Below, in pieces: positions 26,526 through 34,142 of a stretch of 64,000 bases of DNA. The translations under genes and the position numbers were made by a program. The notes under the pieces were generated by a model. The model was not told the origin of the DNA and searched no databases. It saw nothing but the letters and a program-made list of their open reading frames with translations. The stretch is from assembly GCF_024582815.1 (NCBI RefSeq), contig NZ_CP102099.1:1736001-1800000 (forward strand), read 5' to 3'. The stretch is from Acinetobacter colistiniresistens. GTDB lineage: Bacteria; Pseudomonadota; Gammaproteobacteria; Pseudomonadales; Moraxellaceae. Positions within the stretch are counted from its first letter, which is position 1. Each line of letters begins with the position of its first letter.

Positions 26526-29294
26526 ATGTTAATGCGGTTTAAGCAGCTTACTCTCTCTCTTTGTTTGATCGGGTTGAGTGCGACGTCTTGGTCTCAGACA
26601 GTACTCGTAAAAAGTGAAAAAAATATCGAAGAATATAAATTAGATAATGGTTTTCGTGTAATTCTTGCGCCAAATGATAAAGAAAACAAAGTCTATGTAA
26701 ATACGGTTTATTTTACGGGTTCACTGAATGACCCGAAGGGTAAAGGCGGTCTGGCACATCTATTGGAACATCTGGCTTTTAAAGGCACGCAGAATGTGAA
26801 AGGCGATGAGTTCCAGCGTCGCCTGGATCAATTTACCCTGATGACCAATGCCAGCACCGATTACTACTCGACTAAATATTTAAATATTGTTCGTCCTGAA
26901 AAGAATGCATTGAATGAAATTCTGTACCTCGAATCTGAGCGTATGGACAAATTGGTACTGCAAGAAAAATTTGTGCCTTCTGAAATTGAGATTGTCAAAC
27001 GTGAACGTGAAATCCGTATGGATCAACCTTTTGCGGTATTGATGGATCAAATGTGGAAAGCCGCTTATGGCAACCAATATTTGGGCCGTTTGCCGATTGG
27101 TGATCTACCCGAGTTAAAGTCCATTCAGCTGAATGAATTGAATCAGTTTTATAAAACTTGGTATGCGCCGAATAATGCGGTGATGGTGATTTCAGGTAAA
27201 TTTGATAAGACCGAAGTGCTGAATAAGATTGATCAATATTTTAGTCCAATACCAGCACGTGCTGTGCCTGCCCAGGTACAAGTGCCTGTTCTGGATTCAA
27301 GCAAAATTGAACAGCGCCAATTTACCGTGCAAAAGGGCAGTGATTTAGCCAAATTCCACATCTATATGAATGGTAAAAATACCAAGCTGCAGCCTGCGTT
27401 AGCATTGGCACCGGCACTCTATACCATGCAACCTAGTGGTATCCTGTATAAAAGTATGGTGGAGACGGGGATCAGTACCGCAGTACAGTCAACCACATGG
27501 TTAGATCAAGATTTTAATTTGGTGTTTATGGGGGCAATTTATGCACCGAATCATGATGCCAAAAAGGTCAATGATGCACTCACGGCAGGTGTAGAGAATA
27601 GCCACGAATTTAGTGAGGCTGAGTTACAACGGATTAAAAATATCACGCAAAATGATGCGGATACCATTATGAATGATGCGGTGGCGTTAGGATCACGTCT
27701 GAGTGATTATGCCGTTTCATCTCATGGTCAATGGGATCAGTACTTTAAAGATTTACAATCAGTTAAAGATTTAAAATTAAAAGATGCCAATCAAAACTTA
27801 AAAGAATTTTTAGTAGCATCCCATCGTATTTCAGGTGATATTTTGCCAACACCTGAAGATCAGAAGAAGGCGATGACGCTAAAAGCTGATAATCAGCCAA
27901 AAACGCTAGATCAAAGTGCAGAAAAGCCTGAACCGTTAAAGGATGTCAGTGTTTATCAGCAGGAAGTCAGCCAGTTTATGACGCAGTCTGCTCAACAATT
28001 GCAAAAGAATGAGCAGAAAATTCAGCGTGGCGAGTTAAAGAATGGTATTCGCTATGCACTCTTCCCAACGCCTACACGTGATGATAAAACCTATGCCACC
28101 ATTAGTTTAGATTTTGGTGATGAAAAAACATTATTTGGCAAAGGTGTGACCTTAGATTTAACCAGTTATTTGATGTTACGTGGATCTGAAAAGCATACTT
28201 TGCAAGAAATTACGGATAAAGCAATTGCTGCAAGTGGTGGGGCATCGGTCAGCTCGAATGGCAATGGTTTTACCATTGTGATTCAGGCGAAGAAAGACAA
28301 GTTTGAAGATTTCTTCAACTTTATTGTGGATGTGGTTAAACAACCAAAATTTTCACAAACTGAATTTGATCTGGCAAAAAATCAGAGCTTATCGGTATTG
28401 GATCGTCCATATACAGAACCTGCGGTTGTGTCATCGATGACTTTATCGAAAATTCTGGAAATCTATAAACCAGGCGATATCCGTTATCACTTTGAACCAG
28501 AACTTGCGAAAAAGCAGATCAGTGAAGTCACTCAGCCACAAATTAAACAGTTCTATGAGCAATTCTTTGTGACGGATCATGCCCAAATCGCTGTGACAGG
28601 TGATTTTGATGCTAAGAAAATGCAGAAGACCTTACAAAAGGCCTTTGGTTCTTGGAAAGCAAAGCAGCCGTTCACGAAAGTGACAGGTCAATATACGGTG
28701 TATAAAGCGCAGAAAGTACATGCTTTATCGGAACAGCGTGAATTTGGTAGTTATCAAAGTGTACTGGCGTTGCCTGTTGGTTCATACCATAAAGATGCAC
28801 CAGCTTTGATTATCCTGAGTCATATCTTGGGGAACTCGCAACTCTCATCGCGTTTGGCACAAGAGTTACGTGAGAAGAACGCCTTGGTATATGGCTTTGG
28901 TAGTGGCCTAGATCTTGATCCTGATATTGATGATGGTACGTTGAGTATCACTGCAAATTATACTTCTGGTCGTTCTGAGCAAGTTTCGCAATCGGTACAT
29001 AAGGTATTGAATGAGTTACTGAGCAAAGGCGTGACTGAGCAGGAAGTGGAAGCAGCCAAAGCCGATATCATGAAAAAACGGGTGACCGCTTTAGAGGACG
29101 AGCGCAATATTCATGGCATGCTCACGGGGCAGTTAGAGCGTAACAAGACTTTGTTGGATCGTGCTGAGCGAGATCAAGAACTTGCGAAACTGAGCAAAGA
29201 AGATGTCAATGCGGTAATCAAGAAATACATCAAACTTGATCAGTTTGTCGAAGTCATGGCTGACCAATACGGGCAAGCACAAGATCTGAAATAA
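26526..29294 (+). CDS. M16 family zinc peptidase (PqqL/insulinase-like), periplasmic
   Basis: A 922-residue two-lobed insulinase-family protease with a signal peptide (cleavage after SATSWS). The inverted zinc motif HLLEH is at residues 78-82, and the downstream acidic ligand region is NEILYLESERMDKL. The N-terminal half carries the active site. The C-terminal half (from about residue 490, RGELKNGIRYALFPTP) repeats the fold without the zinc residues, as in PqqL and other fused M16B proteins. It probably degrades peptides in the periplasm; whether it recycles imported siderophore or plant-ferredoxin peptides, as some relatives do, is not known. Confidence 0.92.
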   Translation: MLMRFKQLTLSLCLIGLSATSWSQTVLVKSEKNIEEYKLDNGFRVILAPNDKENKVYVNTVYFTGSLNDPKGKGGLAHLLEHLAFKGTQNVKGDEFQRRLDQFTLMTNASTDYYSTKYLNIVRPEKNALNEILYLESERMDKLVLQEKFVPSEIEIVKREREIRMDQPFAVLMDQMWKAAYGNQYLGRLPIGDLPELKSIQLNELNQFYKTWYAPNNAVMVISGKFDKTEVLNKIDQYFSPIPARAVPAQVQVPVLDSSKIEQRQFTVQKGSDLAKFHIYMNGKNTKLQPALALAPALYTMQPSGILYKSMVETGISTAVQSTTWLDQDFNLVFMGAIYAPNHDAKKVNDALTAGVENSHEFSEAELQRIKNITQNDADTIMNDAVALGSRLSDYAVSSHGQWDQYFKDLQSVKDLKLKDANQNLKEFLVASHRISGDILPTPEDQKKAMTLKADNQPKTLDQSAEKPEPLKDVSVYQQEVSQFMTQSAQQLQKNEQKIQRGELKNGIRYALFPTPTRDDKTYATISLDFGDEKTLFGKGVTLDLTSYLMLRGSEKHTLQEITDKAIAASGGASVSSNGNGFTIVIQAKKDKFEDFFNFIVDVVKQPKFSQTEFDLAKNQSLSVLDRPYTEPAVVSSMTLSKILEIYKPGDIRYHFEPELAKKQISEVTQPQIKQFYEQFFVTDHAQIAVTGDFDAKKMQKTLQKAFGSWKAKQPFTKVTGQYTVYKAQKVHALSEQREFGSYQSVLALPVGSYHKDAPALIILSHILGNSQLSSRLAQELREKNALVYGFGSGLDLDPDIDDGTLSITANYTSGRSEQVSQSVHKVLNELLSKGVTEQEVEAAKADIMKKRVTALEDERNIHGMLTGQLERNKTLLDRAERDQELAKLSKEDVNAVIKKYIKLDQFVEVMADQYGQAQDLK

Positions 29295-29300
29295 ATCATA

Positions 29301-29334
29301 AAAATAAAGCCACCAAATCGGTGGCTTTATTTTT
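29301..29334. terminator. terminator between M16 peptidase and DUF3144 genes
   Basis: AAAATAAAGCCACC, loop AAATC, GGTGGCTTTATTTT: a long perfect stem between convergent genes. Confidence 0.92.
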
Positions 29335-29345
29335 AGCAGAAATGT

Positions 29346-29729
29346 TTAATGATCATGTTTATGCGCATGAAAATCTTCATTCTTACGGAAGCGTAAGTAG
29401 TTTTCAAACTGTTCACAGTATTCGTCAAAGTTGTCTTCCAGCATCATTTGGAATTGTTGCAGTAGATAAGACATTACTTGCTCTTTGGCATCACGCATTT
29501 CTTCGCCGTCTTTAAAGTTATTGGCTGCAACCCAGGTATTAAAACGGGCAGTGGCGAATAACATGGCTGCACTGACTTGACCACGTAATTCTTCTGGTTT
29601 AGCTTGCTGACCTTTGGGTGGTCGGCAGAAATCATTGGCAAGCTTAATGAACTCATCTGCACGCTCAAAAAAGACTGCATTTAAAGCTTCTTCTTCCGTC
29701 ACATCAGTGGCGTTAATTTTTTGAGACAT
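29346..29729 (-). CDS. DUF3144 domain-containing protein
   Basis: A 127-residue, mostly helical cytoplasmic protein. The DUF3144 core is visible as FFERADEFIKLANDF, VSAAMLFATARFNTWVAA and EQVMSYLLQQFQMMLEDNFDEYCEQFENYLRF. The tail is His-rich (HAHKHDH), suggesting metal contact, though this is only inferred. The frame is open to 29858, but the start at 29729 has GGGA 9 bases upstream and matches family N-termini. The function of the family is unknown. Confidence 0.85.
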   Translation of the reverse strand: MSQKINATDVTEEEALNAVFFERADEFIKLANDFCRPPKGQQAKPEELRGQVSAAMLFATARFNTWVAANNFKDGEEMRDAKEQVMSYLLQQFQMMLEDNFDEYCEQFENYLRFRKNEDFHAHKHDH

Positions 29730-29834
29730 GGTTTTTCCCAGCGACAAGTTAAGACACATTATTATAGACAAAGCCTTGTCGAAACTAAACCTTTGCCTTA
29801 ACCTAAAATAGCCTAAGCAATTAGAATAACCACT

Positions 29835-30467
29835 ATGCAAGATGCAATCGCGATTCAAAGCTTAAAAACGGATATTGCTTTATTACGCCAGCATATTTAT
29901 CCACCCCAATATTTAGAGCATGTCGAAGGCTTGCCGATTTATTATGGGCTGAAAGAGGATGTAGATGAGTATTATCGGCAGTGGCAACCGCTGATTGAAA
30001 GAGCACAACAGTTATGTCAGCCTTTTATGGAAGACGAAATTGTGGATGCGATTCACTTACCCAGTCACTTAAATCTGCCGCTTTTTTTCTTTCAGGTGGA
30101 TCGGATTCGGATCAATAAAACCCGTGCCAAAGAGTCTAAAACTTTTCGCGGTGTGGCGGCTTTGTTAGAAAAATGTGGCCAGTTTGAGACCGATCAGATT
30201 TTTGCGATGCAGGAATGGTTGGGCAGTGACGATACTGCGGCCTTAGTTGCACATCGTGAATTTATTGATTTACGTACCTATGTATTTCAGCATGGGCAAA
30301 GTGACTATACCCGTACTCGGTTTTATATGAATGGCGTGATTTTAAGTGTAGAGCCGCATTTTAAATTGGTGGATGCACGGGACAAGCCACGTAAGCAGCG
30401 TAATGATAGTTATAGTGATCCGATTGCTGATAATGGTACGTGGAAGATTTTTGGGAAATATCGGTAA
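29835..30467 (+). CDS. conserved hypothetical protein
   Basis: A 210-residue soluble protein that I do not recognise. It is transcribed divergently from the DUF3144 gene. It contains an acidic, aromatic N-terminal half (YYGLKEDVDEYYRQW) and a basic C-terminal part (RDKPRKQRNDSY). The segment INKTRAKESKTFRGVAALLEK suggests a helical core. No signal peptide or membrane segment is present. The codon use is like that of the neighbours, which supports a real gene. Confidence 0.75.
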   Translation: MQDAIAIQSLKTDIALLRQHIYPPQYLEHVEGLPIYYGLKEDVDEYYRQWQPLIERAQQLCQPFMEDEIVDAIHLPSHLNLPLFFFQVDRIRINKTRAKESKTFRGVAALLEKCGQFETDQIFAMQEWLGSDDTAALVAHREFIDLRTYVFQHGQSDYTRTRFYMNGVILSVEPHFKLVDARDKPRKQRNDSYSDPIADNGTWKIFGKYR

Positions 30468-30589
30468 ATGATTTAAGCTTAATATGGAGATATTATCTGC
30501 CTGCTAAAGAACTAATTTTCATTTTCCGTTAAGGTGAGTAAGACCTCAAAAATTATGAATAACCGAATACCTTTTGTATAGGTGGTGCC

Positions 30590-30696
30590 TTACTTTTGAC
30601 TGGGCAAAAGTAACAAAACCCCTCTGTTAAGCTGATGGCACATCCTTGATGCCACAGCTTAACGGCGGCATCCATGCCGCCAGCACGATAACAGAG
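30590..30696. repeat. cluster of nested hairpins (intergenic repeat-like element)
   Basis: Within the 255-bp gap before the CYTH-CHAD gene, three inverted repeats are stacked: TTACTTTTG...CAAAAGTAA (30590-30613), GTTAAGCTG with TGGCA pairing TGCCA and CAGCTTAAC (30626-30663), and GGCGGCA...TGCCGCC (30664-30681). The last two are enclosed by CTCTGTTA and TAACAGAG (30624-30696). No reading frame is plausible. The structure suggests a dispersed intergenic repeat or a structured RNA. Confidence 0.5.
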
Positions 30697-30722
30697 TGAG
30701 GTGATTTTCCCTTGTGCAGCAA

Positions 30723-32177
30723 TCAATCCTCATCCCAAAAAATATCTTTAGCAGATAAACCCTGTAGCTTTTTATTCGCTTTCTTGGCCACATGTGGTTG
30801 TTGTGCCTTGACCCAACCTAAAGCAAATAAAAATTGTGGATGCTTCACAGCCTGTTGTTCAAAGATCTGTTCGGCGACAAAGAGATCATTATAAAAACCT
30901 AAATACTCCTGAATCGGCTGCAACTTATTTAAGAATTGTCGAACTTGTTTTTCAGGATAAATCCCTGCAATAAAGTCGATGCAATAACGCAATTGTTTAA
31001 CGCGTTTACGGGTACGGTGTTGTTGCTCGACTTCTAGCTTCGAAAATTGAGAGGTATCTTTAAGAATTTTTTGATACAACTTGGTTAAGCTTTTAGCCGC
31101 TTGTTTAGAGAGTTTAGATTTAGACTCATGCTCACTATAGGTAAAGCTGAACAATGCTAAAAATAGCTGTGTGGTTTGAGTATGGCTTAATAACTGAGAA
31201 ACACGACTGTCAACCTTATCAGGGAGTGGAAAATCAAAATCACAAACTTCTTTGACTAAGGGAATGACCGAATCTTGAATTGCATCGTTATCACGTGATT
31301 GCCCCAAAGCTCTAAAAATATCAGCCAACTGACTTTCCCATGCAGGATCAATGTGCGCAGACCAGTTTGAGAAATGTTTTAAAGCTGAACGCAAACGTCG
31401 TAAGCCGACACGTGCTTGATGAATATGGTCTGTTTCTGCTACACCATCAGCGATTGCAGCCGTATTAGGCAAGATATGATTGAGCGTATTTTCGATCATC
31501 AGTTTAAGGGCTTGTTCAGCACTGACATTTGTTTCTAAATTTAGTGTTTTTGCTTTGGTGGCAGGGGAAACCCGTTTACCAATGGCCAGTAAATTGCCCC
31601 GTTCAGCTTTACTGCGTACATCAAGCCAGAGCTGATATTTGTCTACCCAGGTTTTGGCAAAATCTATCAGAGACTGTGCCGAGCCTTGTTTGAGCTCAAA
31701 TTCGACTTCACAGATTTTGGCTTGATCAGTTGGGGTGCGAATTTCTCCATCATCCAAGCAGACTTCAATATGCGAACCTGCAAACTCGAAGACATGGAAG
31801 GTACGCTGTACATCAGTTTGAAATTGCAACTGTAGCTCAGCAGGCTGTTCACCTAAAACATCACGGAGTACGCTTTGCACGGTTTGATTATGTTTATATA
31901 AAGATAAATCCAGCTCAGGTTCTTCAGCGCATTTGCCTAAATAAATATCTTCTTCGATACGTTGTAAATGGTTCTTACTGGCGGCCTTAAAGGTTTGCAC
32001 CCAATGCTCACCTTCCTGACGCAGACGAATGGCGATGTAATTCTTTGCCAGTAAGCGATCGGCAGTGTCATAGTATTTTGCTTGCAGGTGAATTTTCTGT
32101 GCTTTTTGCTTGCTTAACAGCTGTAATACACTTTTTTTCTTAGATTCAGGCAGTTGAAATTTTAGCTCTATTTCCAT
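30723..32177 (-). CDS. CYTH and CHAD domain-containing protein (inorganic triphosphatase-like)
   Basis: A protein of about 484 residues. The N-terminal CYTH domain (about residues 1-200) starts with the EIELKF signature (ExExK) and has alternating basic and acidic strands forming a triphosphate tunnel (AIRLRQEGEHWVQTFKA, IEVCLDDGEI). The C-terminal CHAD domain (about residues 230-480) has conserved His and basic helices (HQARVGLRRLRSALKHF, QHRTRKRVKQLRYC) that bind polyphosphate. The arrangement matches E. coli YgiF, an inorganic triphosphatase. The start at 32177 places Met directly before EIELKF; a 9-residue longer frame is less likely. Confidence 0.9.
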   Translation of the reverse strand: MEIELKFQLPESKKKSVLQLLSKQKAQKIHLQAKYYDTADRLLAKNYIAIRLRQEGEHWVQTFKAASKNHLQRIEEDIYLGKCAEEPELDLSLYKHNQTVQSVLRDVLGEQPAELQLQFQTDVQRTFHVFEFAGSHIEVCLDDGEIRTPTDQAKICEVEFELKQGSAQSLIDFAKTWVDKYQLWLDVRSKAERGNLLAIGKRVSPATKAKTLNLETNVSAEQALKLMIENTLNHILPNTAAIADGVAETDHIHQARVGLRRLRSALKHFSNWSAHIDPAWESQLADIFRALGQSRDNDAIQDSVIPLVKEVCDFDFPLPDKVDSRVSQLLSHTQTTQLFLALFSFTYSEHESKSKLSKQAAKSLTKLYQKILKDTSQFSKLEVEQQHRTRKRVKQLRYCIDFIAGIYPEKQVRQFLNKLQPIQEYLGFYNDLFVAEQIFEQQAVKHPQFLFALGWVKAQQPHVAKKANKKLQGLSAKDIFWDED

Positions 32178-32353
32178 GAAGTTATGACTCCTGACCACCG
32201 ACAATGATAAATATAAAAATAGTATAACTTGTTGATCTCAAAAATCATTGTAAAGTTGTTTTAAGCAGGGAAAGGATGGCACGCAATGACTTTATTTTGT
32301 ACAGAAAATGCATTAACGTGTGGAGAGTCTTGCACGATTAGGATGATCTTAAA

Positions 32354-32725
32354 ATGAATGCACCAGCGAATATTACCCAGCCAGTGGAATTTTCATTACC
32401 CATTAAAAACTATGACGAATTTTATCATTTTTATTTAACCGAACACCGCAATATCGCCAGTCGCCGTTTACATGCAGCAGGCAGTTCGATTGGTTTATAT
32501 TTCTTTAGTCAAGCCATCCGTAAACGTCAGGCAAAATATGCGGTATATGGTTTAGTATCAGGCTATGCCTGTGCTTGGGTTGGGCACTTCTTCTTTGAAC
32601 ATAATAAGCCTGCCAGCTTTAAACAACCGCTGTATAGCTTTATTTCGGATTGGCGCATGTTGTCTGATGTTGCACGTGGTCGTTTAAGTCTGATTGATCG
32701 TAAGTTTGATAAAATTGAGTCGTAA
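32354..32725 (+). CDS. Mpo1-like (DUF962) membrane protein
   Basis: A 123-residue protein of the DUF962/Mpo1 family; yeast Mpo1 is an iron-dependent dioxygenase that alpha-oxidises 2-hydroxy fatty acids. Family features seen are FYLTEHRNIASRRLHAAGSS and WVGHFFFEHNKPASFKQPLYS, which supply the conserved His residues for iron, and hydrophobic segments for membrane association. The bacterial substrate is not known. It is followed by a terminator before cas1, so it is not part of the CRISPR operon. Confidence 0.88.
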   Translation: MNAPANITQPVEFSLPIKNYDEFYHFYLTEHRNIASRRLHAAGSSIGLYFFSQAIRKRQAKYAVYGLVSGYACAWVGHFFFEHNKPASFKQPLYSFISDWRMLSDVARGRLSLIDRKFDKIES

Positions 32726-32751
32726 ATCAACGTATATTTAAAAATTATAAA

Positions 32752-32791
32752 GCGACATTCGGTGTCGCAAAGCTGCTTCGGCAGCTTTTTT
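32752..32791 (+). terminator. tandem hairpins, terminator before cas1
   Basis: GCGACA...TGTCGC (32752-32768) is followed by AAGCTGC, loop TTCG, GCAGCTT and a T run (32770-32791). The second hairpin is a good intrinsic terminator that separates the Mpo1-like gene from cas1. Confidence 0.85.
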
Positions 32792-32841
32792 ATTGTTTAT
32801 CGTTCCAGTAAGATCATAAAAAATGAGGGAAAAACAAAAGA

Positions 32842-33789
32842 ATGGAACAACTTAACTCATCTGATTTAAAAGCAATCTTACATTCTAAACGTGCCAATCT
32901 TTATTATTTAGAACATTGCCGGGTGATGCAAAAAGATGGGCGAGTGCTGTATCTCACCGAAGCAAAGAATGAAAACCAATACTGGAATATTCCCATTGCC
33001 AATACCACGGTGATTTTACTGGGTACAGGAACATCGATTACGCAGGCTGCGATGCGAATGTTGTGCAGCGCAGGAGTGTTGGTTGGTTTTTGTGGTGGTG
33101 GTGGCACGCCATTATTTGCTGGCAGTGAGGTGGAATGGTTAACGCCACAAAGTGAATATCGCCCAACTGAATATATGCAGGGCTGGATGAGCTTCTGGTT
33201 TGATGATGCCAAACGTTTAGATGTTGCAAAGCAATTTCAATTTGCTCGTATCGAATTTATCCGCAAAATTTGGGCTAGAGACAAAGATTTAAAGGATGAA
33301 GGTTTTTATCTGGATGATTTAGATATTCAGCAAGCTTTAGCTGGTTATGAAAAGAAAATTCCTAATATGGTCAAAGTGGGTGATTTACTCCTCGCCGAAG
33401 CGCAGATGACCAAGCAACTTTATAAAATTGCAGCAACTCGTTGTAAGTTGAGTTTTGAACGTAATCCAGAGCAAGGGGATTTAGCCAATGATTTTTTGAA
33501 TCATGGCAATTACTTAGCCTATGGCCTCAGTGCGACAACACTTTGGGTCTTAGGTATTAGTCATAGTTTTGCTGTGATGCATGGCAAAACCCGACGTGGT
33601 GCTTTGGTCTTCGATGTGGCTGATCTCATTAAGGATACGGTGGTTTTACCATGGGCGTTTATTTGTGCCAAAGAGGGGCTGACTGAGCAAGCGTTCCGTC
33701 AGCAGCTGTTGCAAAAATTCACAGAATATCGCTGTCTGGATTGGATGTTTGAGCAGGTGAAAGAGAAGGCTATGTTAAATTTAAAATAG
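32842..33789 (+). CDS. cas1: CRISPR-associated endonuclease Cas1, type I-F
   Basis: A 315-residue subtype I-F Cas1, the integrase that inserts new spacers into the array as a complex with the Cas2 part of the neighbouring Cas2-3 protein. I-F features are LKAILHSKRANLYYLEHCRV at the N-terminus, GTGTSITQAAMRMLCSAGVLVGFCGGGG and the C-terminal catalytic half with LLLAEAQMTKQLYK (Glu), SHSFAVMHGKTRRG (His) and LVFDVADLIKD (Asp). GAGGGA lies upstream of the ATG. It is separated from cas3 by 353 bases, unlike many I-F loci where the genes are close, and that gap holds the CreTA-like elements. Its stop codon overlaps the presumed guide target. Confidence 0.96.
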   Translation: MEQLNSSDLKAILHSKRANLYYLEHCRVMQKDGRVLYLTEAKNENQYWNIPIANTTVILLGTGTSITQAAMRMLCSAGVLVGFCGGGGTPLFAGSEVEWLTPQSEYRPTEYMQGWMSFWFDDAKRLDVAKQFQFARIEFIRKIWARDKDLKDEGFYLDDLDIQQALAGYEKKIPNMVKVGDLLLAEAQMTKQLYKIAATRCKLSFERNPEQGDLANDFLNHGNYLAYGLSATTLWVLGISHSFAVMHGKTRRGALVFDVADLIKDTVVLPWAFICAKEGLTEQAFRQQLLQKFTEYRCLDWMFEQVKEKAMLNLK

Positions 33790-33804
33790 ATACATCTAGT
33801 ATGG
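33788..33804 (-). promoter_or_regulatory. presumed CreA guide target with type I-F CC PAM
   Basis: On the minus strand this reads CC followed by ATACTAGATGTATCT, which is identical to the first 15 nt of the pseudo-spacer at 34022-34048. CC is the canonical type I-F PAM and lies on the correct (5') side of the protospacer, and the perfect match is in the seed. Beyond position 15 the match breaks down, which is expected to allow Cascade binding without Cas3 cleavage. The site overlaps the cas1 stop codon and a TAGTAT -10-like element and abuts TTGTTT, so binding would block transcription of the downstream ORF. These matches are visible in the sequence; the regulatory role is inferred. Confidence 0.8.
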
Positions 33805-33864
33805 TTGTTTTTATTTTTAATTGGTGTTATTTTGCTCAGTATCAATATGAGAGGAGATACACCT

Positions 33865-33975
33865 ATGTTCAAAAATAAGCTTTTTGTAGTATTTTTTATT
33901 TCATTGATATGGTCAGTGAATATTTCTGTGAATTTTAATCCAGAAATATATCTTGATTTTACATTTAGAAAATGA
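33865..33975 (+). CDS. creT: putative CreT toxin: 36-residue hydrophobic peptide
   Basis: A 36-codon ORF (too short for usual gene calling) between the guide target and the mini-CRISPR. It has a strong ribosome site (GAGGAG, 8 bases before ATG). The peptide begins MFKNKLF, has one hydrophobic stretch (residues 6-17, FVVFFISLIW) and ends DFTFRK, like membrane-active type I toxins. Codons include two AUA and one AGA. In CreTA modules the toxin gene sits exactly here. Some CreT toxins, including one reported from Acinetobacter type I-F, are said to act as small RNAs, so the transcript rather than the peptide could be the toxin. The promoter is not resolved (TAGTAT at 33797 or TTGTTT-N17-TATTTT at 33805-33833). 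Confidence 0.6.
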   Translation: MFKNKLFVVFFISLIWSVNISVNFNPEIYLDFTFRK

Positions 33976-33983
33976 GTTATGAG

Positions 33984-33989
33984 TATAAT
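33984..33989 (+). promoter_or_regulatory. consensus -10 box (TATAAT) of the presumed creA promoter
   Basis: A perfect TATAAT ends 4 bases before the first repeat-like hairpin, so transcription would begin near 33996 within the first pseudo-repeat, as expected for a crRNA-like RNA with its own promoter. No good -35 box is seen (TTTACA at 33958 is 20 bases away). Confidence 0.55.
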
Positions 33990-33993
33990 TAAT

Positions 33994-34076
33994 ACCAACT
34001 GTCACATAGACAGCTTAGAAAATACTAGATGTATCTTGGATATGTCTTTTTCACAGCCGCATAGGTTGTTTAGCAG
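33994..34076 (+). ncRNA. creA: CreA-like mini-CRISPR RNA (two pseudo-repeats and a 27-nt pseudo-spacer)
   Basis: Pseudo-repeat 1 (33994-34021) has stem CTGTC/GACAG, loop ACATA and handle CTTAGAAA. Pseudo-repeat 2 (34049-34076) has TTTCA, stem CAGCC/GGTTG (one G-T pair), loop GCATA and TTTAGCAG. Array repeats have GTTCA, stem TGGCG/CGCCA, loop GCATA and handle TTTAGAAA. The architecture (5-nt stem, 5-nt loop, 8-nt handle) is thus the same although stem bases differ in a paired manner, and Cas6f could process it. The 27-nt pseudo-spacer (array: 32) begins ATACTAGATGTATCT, which matches 33788-33802 next to a CC PAM. It would guide Cascade to repress creT. The structure is visible; expression and function are inferred. 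Confidence 0.82.
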
Positions 34077-34109
34077 GGCTAATATAAGTCTAAGACTTGT
34101 ATTAGCCCT
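34075..34109 (+). other. strong hairpin between pseudo-repeat 2 and cas3
   Basis: AGGGCTAATATAAGTC, loop TAA, GACTTGTATTAGCCCT: a 16-bp stem with one U-G pair. It begins at the last two bases of pseudo-repeat 2 and ends 33 bases before the cas3 start. It lacks a T run, so it may be an RNA end-stabilising structure, a factor-dependent terminator, an attenuator of cas3 or an operator. Confidence 0.65.
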
Positions 34110-34142
34110 CATTAATTCTAATGAATATGAGGTTACTGGTTT

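Noticed and set aside
34049..34076. Pseudo-repeat 2 as a stray remnant of a decayed array
   Set aside because: A second hairpin at 33994-34021, intact pairing, and the seed match with PAM upstream argue for a functional mini-CRISPR rather than decay.
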